A DNA stretch of 37,791 bases from contig SFOL01000005.1 in NCBI GenBank assembly GCA_004552385.1, forward strand, positions 1-37,791, written 5' to 3'. Below, piece after piece: positions 8,355-16,366 of this stretch. Each line of letters starts with the position of its first letter. Position 1 is the first letter of the stretch. This DNA is from Bacteroidales bacterium (GTDB lineage Bacteria > Bacteroidota > Bacteroidia > Bacteroidales > Marinilabiliaceae). The notes under the pieces were generated by a model, which did not search any database, was not told where the DNA came from, and saw nothing but the letters and a program-made list of their open reading frames with translations. Made by a program: the position numbers and the translations under genes.

Positions 8355-8717
8355 ATGAACACATTAATACCGGGCACGAACAGGACTCCGACCATATCAT
8401 TTAACGATGGCGTGCTGACCATATCGGGACGTTCTTATATGGAGAACTCGGTGGAGTTCTACGCGCCAATAAAGAAGTTGATTGACGAGGCAGAGGGCCC
8501 GATAGTTGTGGAGATCAGCCTTGACTTCTTCAACACGAGCAGTTCCAAGTGCCTTATGGACTTGCTCACGCTGGTGGACAAGAAGTGCATAGCCGGCCAG
8601 GACTGTAAGGTAAAGTGGAGCTACAAGGCTGACGACGAGGACATGAAGGACAGCGCGGAGGAGTTCCGCGACATCCTACATCACGTCCCCGTGGAGCTTG
8701 AGGAGATAGACGACTAA
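8355..8717 (+). CDS. SiaC family regulatory phosphoprotein (DUF1987), first copy
   Basis: This 120-residue soluble protein belongs to DUF1987, the family of Pseudomonas SiaC. It has the opening TPTISFNDGVLTISGRSYMEN, the strand IVVEISLDFFNTSSSKCL, and an acidic tail. Thr61 in FNTSSSK aligns with the conserved threonine that the SiaB kinase phosphorylates and the SiaA phosphatase resets in P. aeruginosa; there the unmodified form binds the diguanylate cyclase SiaD. No SiaA-, SiaB- or SiaD-like gene is in the window, and c-di-GMP signalling is scarce in Bacteroidales, so the partner and output are unknown. The fold is STAS-like (anti-sigma-factor antagonist type). A paralog follows 114 bases downstream. 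Confidence 0.85.
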   Translation: MNTLIPGTNRTPTISFNDGVLTISGRSYMENSVEFYAPIKKLIDEAEGPIVVEISLDFFNTSSSKCLMDLLTLVDKKCIAGQDCKVKWSYKADDEDMKDSAEEFRDILHHVPVELEEIDD

Positions 8718-8823
8718 CCGCCAGAGCGGCGAACTCAGGCACTTCCGACAGCGACTTCGTGCAGCCCCGCGCAGTGAAGACGTCGAGGCGTAGCGCATGG
8801 TGTCCGCATATAAATTCAAAACA

Positions 8824-8831
8824 TATCTTTG
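8824..8831 (+). promoter_or_regulatory. TAnnTTTG motif abutting the start of the second SiaC-like gene
   Basis: TATCTTTG at 8824-8831 is identical to the -7 element of the first copy and ends immediately before the ATG at 8832. Transcription from it would start inside or just past that codon, so either it is a chance match, a leaderless arrangement, or the true start codon is elsewhere. No -33 element is visible 20 bases upstream. Confidence 0.3.
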
Positions 8832-9197
8832 ATGGAGATAATCTGTGAGAATACAGATCGGAGCCCGCTTATCACGATAGAGGGAGACGAGCTGACATTG
8901 AGAGGACGTTCATACATGGACAACGCCGTCGAGTTCTACCGCAACCTGATAGCGAGGGTGGGCGGCATGAAGTTTGAGAAGCTGGACGTCGTAGTCAACC
9001 TTGAATATTTCAACACGAGCAGCTCCAAGTGCCTGCTTGAGTTGTTCCACTCTTTCGAGAAGATAGCCCACGACGGGCGGCCGGTGCGAGTATTCTGGTA
9101 CCACTCGCCAGATTGTCCGGACTTGGAGGAGGCGGGAGAGGATTATCGTGACCTCGTGACCACCATCCCATTTGAGCTGGTTGAGGTTCAAAAGTAG
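8832..9197 (+). CDS. SiaC family regulatory phosphoprotein (DUF1987), second copy
   Basis: This is a 121-residue paralog of the preceding gene with the same layout: SPLITIEGDELTLRGRSYMDNAVEFY, then NLEYFNTSSSKCLLEL with Thr62 in the phospho-acceptor position, and an acidic C-terminal half. Outside the blocks around GRSYM and FNTSSSKCL the two copies differ widely, so the duplication is old or the two have separate roles. I chose the ATG at 8832; a TTG three bases earlier belongs to the promoter-like motif. No Shine-Dalgarno is present. The gene ends at a strong terminator, so the two copies form a unit of their own between argS and the glycosidase. They could form heterodimers or compete for a shared partner; this is inference. 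Confidence 0.83.
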   Translation: MEIICENTDRSPLITIEGDELTLRGRSYMDNAVEFYRNLIARVGGMKFEKLDVVVNLEYFNTSSSKCLLELFHSFEKIAHDGRPVRVFWYHSPDCPDLEEAGEDYRDLVTTIPFELVEVQK

Positions 9198-9212
9198 AGG
9201 CTAAAAGGATCT

Positions 9213-9253
9213 AAAGGCGCACGCCCCGCAAATCATGCGGGGCATGCGCCTTT
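9213..9253 (+). terminator. Intrinsic terminator after the SiaC-like pair
   Basis: The arms at 9213-9230 and 9236-9253 pair over 18 positions with one C-A mismatch around an AATCA loop. The stem is GC-rich and ends in the run AAA/TTTT. It lies 15 bases past the stop. Confidence 0.85.
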
Positions 9254-9277
9254 TACGTATCACAGATAGAACATGAC

Positions 9278-11809
9278 ATGAAGACAAGAGGACTCATAAC
9301 CGCATTGGCCGTAGCCATAACGGCAGCCGCCGGCTCGTCATGCACAGAAGAAGAGACCACCCGCAGCCACGAGCTACTGACAAAAGATTGGCTATTCGCC
9401 TTGACAGACTCGGCCGACAGCCTGCAAGATGCCTACGAGCCCAACTTTCCCGACGAAGGATGGCGGCGTCTCGACCTGCCGCACGACTGGGCCATAGAGG
9501 GGACCTTCTCCGAGAGCAACCCTTCGGGCGTCGGCGGAGGCGCTCTGCCGGGCGGGATGGGTTGGTACAGGAAAACGATAGACGTGACCCGCAAAGACCT
9601 TGAGGGGCGCGTGTTCCTTGAGTTCGACGGCATATACATGAACGCCACCGTGTTCGTAAACGGGATAAAAGAGGGCTACCGCCCATACGGCTACTCGTCG
9701 GTAATATATGACGTGACGCCAGACCTGACGGAGGGGAGGAACGTGATAGCCGTGAGAGTGGACAACACAGACCAGCCGAACTCTCGGTGGTACAGCGGCT
9801 GCGGCATATACCGCAACGTGTGGATAACCAAGACGGCGAAAGTCCACGTGGCGCCTTGGGGCACATGGGTCCGCACGCCCCTTGTGAACGAGGCCAAGGC
9901 TGACGTGCTCATGACGACGACCGTCGCCAACGAGAACGAGTATGACGTGGACGTGGACGTCGAGACCATCGTGACAGACCCCAAGGGGAACGCGGTCTCG
10001 ACCAAGACGAGCACAGTCCGCATAGAGGCGGGCAAGAAATCGGAGGTGGAGCAGAACCTGCGCGTGGCGACACCCGAGATGTGGGATGTCAAGTCGCCCT
10101 CGCTCTACACGGCGCATACGAAACTTTCCGTAGGCGGTCAAGTGGTGGACAACTACGAGACCCGCTTCGGCATACGTAGTTTTTACTTTGAGCCCGAGCG
10201 CGGCTTCATACTTAATGACAGGAACGTGAAGCTGAACGGTGTGTGCCTGCACCATGACCTTGGCTGCCTTGGCTCCGCCATAAACAAGAGGGCGCTGGAG
10301 CGCCAACTTGACATGCTGGCCGACATGGGGTGCAACGCAATCAGGTGCACCCACAACCCGCCCGCGCCGGAGCTTCTCGACCTGTGCGACGAGAGGGGCT
10401 TCCTCGTCATCGACGAAGCGTTTGACATGTGGCGGCGCAAAAAGACCGAGCGCGACTACGCCAGATTCTTTGACGAATGGCACGAGCGCGACCTGACGGA
10501 CATGATACGCCGCGACCGCAACCACCCGAGCATCATAGCCTGGAGCATAGGCAATGAGGTCTTGGAGCAGTGGGACGAGACCGACATGGTAAGCGACGAC
10601 GCGCAGCAGGCCAATCTGGACATAGCCATGGGCCGCGGCGGCCAGCAGTCGGCCAGCAAGCTGACGGAGGGTGCGGCACTGTGCCGCCACTTGAGCGACC
10701 TGGTGAAGAAATTCGACCCCACGCGCCCGGTTACCGCGGGCAACAACGCCGTGGAGCCGACCAACAACCTCTTCAAATCGGGCGCGCTGGACCTCATAGG
10801 CTTCAACTATCACAACGACAACTTCGACTCTGTGCCCTACCTGTTCAAAAACAGCCCGTTCTACGTCTCGGAGAGCAACTCTGCCCTTGCGACGCGCGGA
10901 TATTACAAGATGCCGAGCACGAGAGTGTTCATCATGCCGGACGACTGGCGCCACAACAGCAAAGACCCGAGCCTGAGCTGCTCATCGTTTGACAACTGCC
11001 ACGTGCCCTGGGGCTCGACCCACGAGCGCACGATGATCCAGGTTCGCGACAACGACTTCATTGCAGGCCAGTTTGTGTGGACTGGCTTCGACTACCTCGG
11101 CGAACCCACCCCGTACGGATGGCCAGCCAGGTCGTCATACTTCGGGATAATAGACCTTGCGGGCATTCCCAAAGACGCCTATTACCTGTACCAGAGCGAG
11201 TGGCAGACAGAGAAGACGGTGCTCCACCTGTTCCCCCACTGGAACTGGAAGACCGGAGAGGAGATTGACGTGTGGTGCTACTACAACAATGCTGACGAGG
11301 TTGAGCTGTACGTGAACGGCCGCTCGGCTGGCAAACGCGCAAAGGACAAGAACACGCTGCACGGTTTCTGGAGGGTCAACTTCGAGCCGGGCGAGATAAG
11401 GGTGGTGAGCCGTAGCGAGGGGCGCGCGGTGGCGGAGCAACGCATAAAGACTGCCGGCCGCCCCGCAAAATTGAGACTGACGCCGGACCGCACGCGCATA
11501 CACGCCGACGGTGATGACTTGTGCTACGTGACGGTGGAGGTGACTGACGCTGACGGCAACCTGTGCCCGACGGCGCAAAACGAGATACACTTCTCGGTGG
11601 AAGGCGTCGCTCGCATAGAGGGCGTGGACAACGGCTCGCCCATAAGCCTCGAGCCTTTCAAGGCCGACAAGCGCAAGGCCTTTAACGGCAAATGCATGGT
11701 CGTGCTCCGCAGCAACGGCGAAGCGGGCAACGTCCGCCTCCGCGCGACTTCTGACGACATGGAGAGCGGCGAGACCACGATAAACAGCCTCGACGCGCAG
11801 ACATACTGA
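9278..11809 (+). CDS. Glycoside hydrolase family 2 lipoprotein (beta-galactosidase type, DUF4982)
   Basis: This is an 843-residue exported glycosidase. The signal peptide ends in a lipobox-like AGSSC with Cys22. The following TEEE is acidic, like the export signals that place lipoproteins on the cell surface in Bacteroidota. Domain order: GH2 sugar-binding jelly roll (about 35-210), Ig-like domain (215-300), TIM barrel (305-600), DUF4982 (about 635-705, LHLFPHWNW onward), and a C-terminal Ig-like domain (720-820). Catalytic residues are visible: acid/base E427 in WSIGNEV, and the probable nucleophile E532 in YVSESNSALATRG. It should remove beta-linked sugars, probably galactose, from glycans. 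No SusC/SusD or regulator is adjacent, unlike a typical polysaccharide locus. Confidence 0.93.
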   Translation: MKTRGLITALAVAITAAAGSSCTEEETTRSHELLTKDWLFALTDSADSLQDAYEPNFPDEGWRRLDLPHDWAIEGTFSESNPSGVGGGALPGGMGWYRKTIDVTRKDLEGRVFLEFDGIYMNATVFVNGIKEGYRPYGYSSVIYDVTPDLTEGRNVIAVRVDNTDQPNSRWYSGCGIYRNVWITKTAKVHVAPWGTWVRTPLVNEAKADVLMTTTVANENEYDVDVDVETIVTDPKGNAVSTKTSTVRIEAGKKSEVEQNLRVATPEMWDVKSPSLYTAHTKLSVGGQVVDNYETRFGIRSFYFEPERGFILNDRNVKLNGVCLHHDLGCLGSAINKRALERQLDMLADMGCNAIRCTHNPPAPELLDLCDERGFLVIDEAFDMWRRKKTERDYARFFDEWHERDLTDMIRRDRNHPSIIAWSIGNEVLEQWDETDMVSDDAQQANLDIAMGRGGQQSASKLTEGAALCRHLSDLVKKFDPTRPVTAGNNAVEPTNNLFKSGALDLIGFNYHNDNFDSVPYLFKNSPFYVSESNSALATRGYYKMPSTRVFIMPDDWRHNSKDPSLSCSSFDNCHVPWGSTHERTMIQVRDNDFIAGQFVWTGFDYLGEPTPYGWPARSSYFGIIDLAGIPKDAYYLYQSEWQTEKTVLHLFPHWNWKTGEEIDVWCYYNNADEVELYVNGRSAGKRAKDKNTLHGFWRVNFEPGEIRVVSRSEGRAVAEQRIKTAGRPAKLRLTPDRTRIHADGDDLCYVTVEVTDADGNLCPTAQNEIHFSVEGVARIEGVDNGSPISLEPFKADKRKAFNGKCMVVLRSNGEAGNVRLRATSDDMESGETTINSLDAQTY

Positions 11810-11868
11810 AACTGAGCGAGAAGCGATACTGCCACCCGGCAAAACGCCGAGGCGGACGAATAAAGAGA

Positions 11869-11896
11869 CGGGAGGTAAGCACTTCCCGCCTTTTTT
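11869..11896 (+). terminator. Intrinsic terminator after the GH2 gene
   Basis: An 8-bp stem (11869-11876 with 11881-11888, one G-U pair) closes an AAGC loop. CC and a run of six T (11891-11896) follow. This is a classical intrinsic terminator and ends the glycosidase transcript. Confidence 0.8.
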
Positions 11897-11898
11897 AT

Positions 11899-11906
11899 TA
11901 TTTTTG
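11899..11906 (+). promoter_or_regulatory. -7 promoter element (TATTTTTG) before the GT2 gene
   Basis: TATTTTTG matches TAnnTTTG and starts two bases after the terminator T-run. A transcript would begin near 11911-11915, leaving about 20 bases before the ATG at 11935. No -33 element stands out, because the expected position lies in the terminator stem. The T-rich setting also raises the chance of a random match. Confidence 0.4.
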
Positions 11907-11934
11907 ACTTTCGATACACAACGAAACCACCCAA

Positions 11935-12678
11935 ATGACAAAAGACGTAGTCATAATCCCGACATATAACGAGAAAGAGAACATAACGGCCATAATAAAC
12001 GCCGTATTCTCTCAGCAGCACGACTTCCACATCCTGATAATAGACGACGGCTCGCCAGACGGCACGGCAAACATCGTGAAAGACATGATGACAAAGTACA
12101 CCGACGAGTTGTTCCTAATAGAGCGCCAAGGCAAGCAAGGGCTTGGCACGGCCTACCTGACAGGCTTCAAATGGGCCCTGGAGCATGGCTATGACTATGT
12201 TTTCGAGATGGACGCCGACTTCTCGCACGACCCCGACGACCTCATCCGCCTGCTCGACGCTTGCGTTGACGAGGGTGCAGATCTGGCCATAGGCTCGCGC
12301 TACGTGTCGGGCGTAAACGTGGTCAACTGGCCCATGGGGCGCGTCTTGATGTCGTACTTCGCCTCGGTCTACGTAAGGCTCGTAACGGGCATGGACATAA
12401 AAGACACTACAGCCGGCTTCAAATGCTACAGCCGCAAAGTCCTGGAGGCCATAGATTTGGATAATGTCCACCTAAAGGGTTATGGTTTCCAGATAGAGAT
12501 GAAATTCACCACGTGGAAACTCGGTTTCAAGATAAAGGAGGTTCCCATAATTTTCACGGACCGCAAGCAAGGCAGCTCAAAAATGAGCGGCGGCATATTT
12601 AACGAGGCCGTGTGGGGCGTGATTGGGATGAAACTAAGAAGCCTGTTTCACACGTATAAAAGGGGCGGCCGAGCGTAG
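11935..12678 (+). CDS. Polyprenol-phosphate mannosyltransferase-like GT2
   Basis: This 247-residue GT-A glycosyltransferase resembles dolichol-phosphate mannose synthase (DPM1-type). Motifs: VVIIPTYNEKENI at the nucleotide-binding strand, IIDDGSPDGT, the metal-binding D93-A-D95 in FEMDADFSHDP, GSRYVSGV, and the acceptor-side DTTAGFKCYSR and KGYGFQIEM. There is no C-terminal membrane domain, as in the soluble single-domain members. It likely transfers a sugar, probably mannose from GDP-mannose, to a polyprenyl phosphate on the inner-membrane face. The lipid-linked sugar would feed envelope or protein glycosylation; the use here is unknown. Dihydroorotase follows 53 bases downstream in the same unit. 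Confidence 0.9.
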   Translation: MTKDVVIIPTYNEKENITAIINAVFSQQHDFHILIIDDGSPDGTANIVKDMMTKYTDELFLIERQGKQGLGTAYLTGFKWALEHGYDYVFEMDADFSHDPDDLIRLLDACVDEGADLAIGSRYVSGVNVVNWPMGRVLMSYFASVYVRLVTGMDIKDTTAGFKCYSRKVLEAIDLDNVHLKGYGFQIEMKFTTWKLGFKIKEVPIIFTDRKQGSSKMSGGIFNEAVWGVIGMKLRSLFHTYKRGGRA

Positions 12679-12731
12679 AGTACGCACCAGGCGGCCACAC
12701 AAGAATGGCATACACATAATCACAGCGAGGC

Positions 12732-14078
12732 ATGGCAAAATGCAACGTATCCACCCTGATACGCGATGCGCAGATTGTGGCCGACGGCCGTGTGCGCCGC
12801 GGCAGCGTGGCGATAGGAGCCGACGGGCGCATAGCCGGCGTATATGCTGACGGCGAGGCTCTGCCCTCGGCAGATGACATAGTCGAGGCGGCGGAGCTGT
12901 ATCTGCTCCCCGGCGCCATAGACGACCACGTGCACTTCCGCGACCCGGGCTTAACCCACAAAGCCGACATGGGGTCGGAATCGGCCGCGGCGTTGCTGGG
13001 CGGAGTGACATCGGTGCTCGACATGCCGAACACCATCCCGCAGACGACAAGCGTCAGGGCGTGGGATGACAAGATGGCGAACGCGTCGGGGCGCATGCTC
13101 ACCAACTACGCGTTTTACATAGGGGCGACGAACAGCAACGCCGACGAGCTGCTGCGCGCCGACTATGGCAAAGTGTGCGGGATAAAAGTATTCATGGGCT
13201 CGTCAACCGGCGGCATGCTGGTGGACTCCGACGCGTCGCTCCGCAAAATATTCAGCGGCGCCCCCACCCTGATTGCCGCCCATTGCGAGGACGAGAGCAT
13301 AATAAAGGCAAACAGCGAGTCCGCCAAGGCAAAATACGGCAATGACGTCCCGTGGAGCGAGCACGCCGCCATACGCTCACACCGCGCCTGCTACGCCTCG
13401 AGCCACATGGCGGCGGAGCTGGCGCGCGAGACTGGCGCGCGCCTGCACATAATGCACATAACGACCAAGCAGGAGCTCGACCTGCTGGACGACGGCGCCG
13501 ACAGGCGCATAACGGGCGAAGCCTGTCCGGCCCATCTGTGGTTCCACACGGAGGACTATGACACACTCGGCCCGCTGATCAAGTGCAACCCCGCCGTGAA
13601 AACATTCGCCGATCGTAACGCCCTGCGCATGGCGGTGTCGTCTGGCATAATAACGACCATCGGGACAGACCACGCCCCGCACACCCTTGACGAGAAGACG
13701 GGCCACGACTATTGGCACACGCCATCAGGGATGCCCATGATAGAGCATTCGCTGCAACTGATGCTCCGCCTGGCCGACGAGGGATGGTGGAGCTACCCGA
13801 CCGTGGCGGCACGCATGGCGGAAGGCGTGGCGGACCTCTATGGGATAGAAGACCGCGGGCACATACGCGAGGGACAATGGGCGGACATAGCCCTCGTGAG
13901 CAAAGAGCCGTACGTGGTGGGCAACGTGGCATATAAGTGCGGATGGACTCCACTAAAAGGCTTAATGCTGAACCATCGAGTGGTCAGGACGTACGTGAAC
14001 GGCGTGCTGACTCAGAAAGACGGGAGGCTGACGGGGCAAAAGGCATCGAAAGCCATGACATTCAAACCCAGAAGATAG
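12732..14078 (+). CDS. pyrC: Dihydroorotase (amidohydrolase), pyrimidine biosynthesis
   Basis: This 448-residue amidohydrolase converts carbamoyl-aspartate to dihydroorotate. All expected metal-site residues are visible: H66 and H68 in DDHVHFRDPG, K152 in GIKVFMGSSTGG (position of the carboxylated lysine), H184 in AAHCEDE, H242 in HIMHITT, and D313 in TDHAPHT. The substrate-site arginine of HFRDPG and the asparagine of MPNT are also present. These favour a catalytically active enzyme over the inactive homologs that partner aspartate carbamoyltransferase. Class I/III-type length and motifs separate it from the E. coli type. Other pyr genes are absent, so the pathway is scattered. Confidence 0.92.
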   Translation: MAKCNVSTLIRDAQIVADGRVRRGSVAIGADGRIAGVYADGEALPSADDIVEAAELYLLPGAIDDHVHFRDPGLTHKADMGSESAAALLGGVTSVLDMPNTIPQTTSVRAWDDKMANASGRMLTNYAFYIGATNSNADELLRADYGKVCGIKVFMGSSTGGMLVDSDASLRKIFSGAPTLIAAHCEDESIIKANSESAKAKYGNDVPWSEHAAIRSHRACYASSHMAAELARETGARLHIMHITTKQELDLLDDGADRRITGEACPAHLWFHTEDYDTLGPLIKCNPAVKTFADRNALRMAVSSGIITTIGTDHAPHTLDEKTGHDYWHTPSGMPMIEHSLQLMLRLADEGWWSYPTVAARMAEGVADLYGIEDRGHIREGQWADIALVSKEPYVVGNVAYKCGWTPLKGLMLNHRVVRTYVNGVLTQKDGRLTGQKASKAMTFKPRR

Positions 14079-14095
14079 AAGAACAGAAGCAGACG

Positions 14096-14584
14096 ATGAG
14101 AACACGAAGCAAAATCATAATGGCCACGGCCGCCCTCGCCTTGGGGCTGCAATCGTGCGAGACTGGGCAACCCGGAAAAGACGCACGCCGCGAGGATGCC
14201 GCCGAGGAAAACATAATAGAGTACATGGTCTTCCTCAAGCCGCAAGACATGCGAGACCCGTACGCCCACGAACTTTACGACTCGTTTGACCGCGAGGCCT
14301 TCGTCGACTCCGTCTTCGCGTCGGTCTATCAGCATCACGCCATTGTGACGGACGAGAATGGCGACACGCTGAGCCTCGAGACGATAAAGGAGCGCGAGGT
14401 TACCGACCCTCGATACTCACATGACAAGGTTGCCGGCATACGGTTCCGCGAGGCGTGGAGCTTCGACCCTCAGACCAAGACGATGACGAAGAAAGTGAAG
14501 AGCATGCTCGTGGGTTACGAGTTTGTGGACGACAGCGTCATCGTGGCCATCCGCCCGGCGTTTATGATAAACTTTGACAATTAA
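14096..14584 (+). CDS. Lipoprotein of unknown function
   Basis: The 162-residue protein starts at the ATG at 14096, 17 bases after pyrC. A longer reading would overlap pyrC and push the signal peptide inward. The signal peptide MRTRSKIIMATAALALGLQSC ends in a lipobox with Cys21. The mature part is rich in acidic residues, with one compact region over about residues 45-160. The C-terminal segment IRFREAWSFDPQTKTMTKKV, followed by a hydrophobic strand, faintly recalls the repeated IxxKEDWxFD motif of GldN/PorN proteins. That similarity is weak and unproven. It is placed as part of the pyrC-nucleotidase transcript (14 bases to the next start). Confidence 0.7.
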   Translation: MRTRSKIIMATAALALGLQSCETGQPGKDARREDAAEENIIEYMVFLKPQDMRDPYAHELYDSFDREAFVDSVFASVYQHHAIVTDENGDTLSLETIKEREVTDPRYSHDKVAGIRFREAWSFDPQTKTMTKKVKSMLVGYEFVDDSVIVAIRPAFMINFDN

Positions 14585-14598
14585 AAAAGAAGAGAACC

Positions 14599-16299
14599 GT
14601 GAAGAGACTTGTCTCAATACTCATGGCGGCGAGTGCCGCATTCAGCAGCGCGACATCGCAAACGATAAGCGTCGTCTACACGACCGACGTTCATGGCGCA
14701 GTGTTCAACTATGACTTTGTTCACGACACGATAGCCACCTACAGCATCGCTAACGTATATTCCTACGTAAGTGCTGTCCGAGACACGTCAAAGAACGTTA
14801 TCTTGCTCGACAACGGGGATTTTTTGCAGGGCTCGCCAGCCGTATATTACTACAACAATGTCGACACGGCCGGCATAAACGTCATGGCGCGGATATTCAA
14901 CTACATGAAATATGACGCAGTGTGCGTGGGCAACCATGACATCGAGGCCCGCCACAGGGTGTATGACAAGGTGGCGAAAGAGATAAAGGCCCCAGTGCTG
15001 AGCGCAAACATAAAGGACGTCAAGACCAACGCCCCCTACTTCTCGCCATACACCATCCTGGAGCGCGCGGGGAAGCGCATCGCCGTCATAGGCCTTACGA
15101 CGCCTTACATACCGCATTGGCTTGCAGAGAATTACTGGAGCGGGATGTATTTTGAGGACATGGTGGAGTCGGCCCGATACTGGGTTAACAAGGTGCGCGA
15201 GGATGAGAAGCCGGACGCGGTAATCGGCCTGTTCCACTCCGGGTTCGACTACACTTATGGAAACCAGAGCGCGGATACCTACAAGAATGAGAACGCCTCG
15301 GTCCTCGTGGCCGAGAGGGTTGACGGCTTTGACGCCATACTGATAGGGCATGACCACAAACTCTTCAACAAGGAGGTCATAAGCCCGTCGGGGCGCGTCG
15401 TCCCCATCCTTGACGCCGGCTCCGCCGCACGCAACGCCGGCCTGCTGACCATCACGTTTGGCAAAGACGGGAAGCCCTGGTGCAAAACGGCGCTCATCGC
15501 AATGAAGAGTTTCAAACCGTCTGACGAGTATGACAAATTCTTCCTGCCGCAGCAGCTCGCCGTCAAATCATACACACGCAAAGTGATAGCCAACCTGACA
15601 GCCCCGGTGCGCGCCTATGAGAGCCTTGGCGGCAGCTCGGCCTTCGTCGACGTGGTCCACCGAACCATGCTGAAGCACACCGGCGCGGACATAAGCATGA
15701 GCGCGCCGCTGCTGATAAACGCCACACTGCCCCAGGGCGACATAACCGTGGGCCGAATGTTCTCTCTGTATAAATATGAGAACACCCTGTGCCTTATAAG
15801 CATGACGGGCAAGGAGGTGAAAGACTACCTGGAGTACAGTTACGACAAGTGGATCCAAGACCCACAGGCGACGGGACACGCGCTGCTATTGAACAAATCG
15901 GGGCGCCTTGTGAACAACTACTATAACCTCGACTCCGCCGCAGGCATCATATACACGGTGGACGTGACAGCCGAGAAAGGCAGGCGCGTGAAGATAGTGA
16001 GCATGGCAGACGGTAGGAAGTTCGACAAGCGCAAGACGTACAAGGTAGCCCTCAACAGCTACCGCGCCAGTGGCGGCGGCGGTCATCTGGAGTTTGGAGC
16101 CGGCATCCCGTTCCACGACATAAAAAGCAGAATCCTGAAGAGCTTCGATGGCGACTTGCGAGGGCTCATTATAGAAGACTTTGAGAATCAGTATAAGAGC
16201 GGCGCAAAGATGACATTGACCCCGCTCGGGCAGTGGAAGTTCACGCCCGACGGCGTGGCGGGCGAAGCTCTAAAAAAGGATCTGGAGCTATTCAAGTAG
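14599..16299 (+). CDS. Exported 5'-nucleotidase / UDP-sugar hydrolase-like metallophosphoesterase
   Basis: The 566-residue protein has the two-domain layout of the UshA/5'-nucleotidase family. The N-terminal metallophosphatase shows D30 and H32 in TTDVHG, D74 in DNGDFLQGSP, N112-H113-D114 in GNHDIE, and H251/H253 in GHDHK. A C-terminal 5'-nucleotidase domain (about 330-530) includes NSYRASGGGGH, part of the substrate pocket. Translation likely starts at a GTG (14599), because only this gives the basic VKR before the hydrophobic signal core. The first ATG at 14623 would truncate it. A probable signal cleavage lies near TSQ. The enzyme would release phosphate and nucleosides from nucleotides in the periplasm, a salvage role that suits the neighbouring pyrC. 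Confidence 0.9.
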   Translation: MKRLVSILMAASAAFSSATSQTISVVYTTDVHGAVFNYDFVHDTIATYSIANVYSYVSAVRDTSKNVILLDNGDFLQGSPAVYYYNNVDTAGINVMARIFNYMKYDAVCVGNHDIEARHRVYDKVAKEIKAPVLSANIKDVKTNAPYFSPYTILERAGKRIAVIGLTTPYIPHWLAENYWSGMYFEDMVESARYWVNKVREDEKPDAVIGLFHSGFDYTYGNQSADTYKNENASVLVAERVDGFDAILIGHDHKLFNKEVISPSGRVVPILDAGSAARNAGLLTITFGKDGKPWCKTALIAMKSFKPSDEYDKFFLPQQLAVKSYTRKVIANLTAPVRAYESLGGSSAFVDVVHRTMLKHTGADISMSAPLLINATLPQGDITVGRMFSLYKYENTLCLISMTGKEVKDYLEYSYDKWIQDPQATGHALLLNKSGRLVNNYYNLDSAAGIIYTVDVTAEKGRRVKIVSMADGRKFDKRKTYKVALNSYRASGGGGHLEFGAGIPFHDIKSRILKSFDGDLRGLIIEDFENQYKSGAKMTLTPLGQWKFTPDGVAGEALKKDLELFK

Positions 16300-16366
16300 A
16301 GCCAAGCGGATCTTGCTGAGAATGAACAATGAACAAAACAAACATATTATTGAAATCCAAAGAAAA

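Noticed and set aside
8718..8729. CCGC-CAGA-GCGG hairpin after the first SiaC-like gene
   Set aside because: A four-base stem without T-run; too short to call a terminator.
9392..10954. A 520-codon open frame on the - strand opposite the GH2 gene
   Set aside because: It is a GC-rich codon-bias shadow of the glycosidase; composition is dominated by Val, His, Arg and Leu with no recognisable domain.
14623..14625. ATG as start of the 5'-nucleotidase gene
   Set aside because: It would remove the basic VKR and half of the hydrophobic signal core; the GTG at 14599 gives a complete signal peptide.
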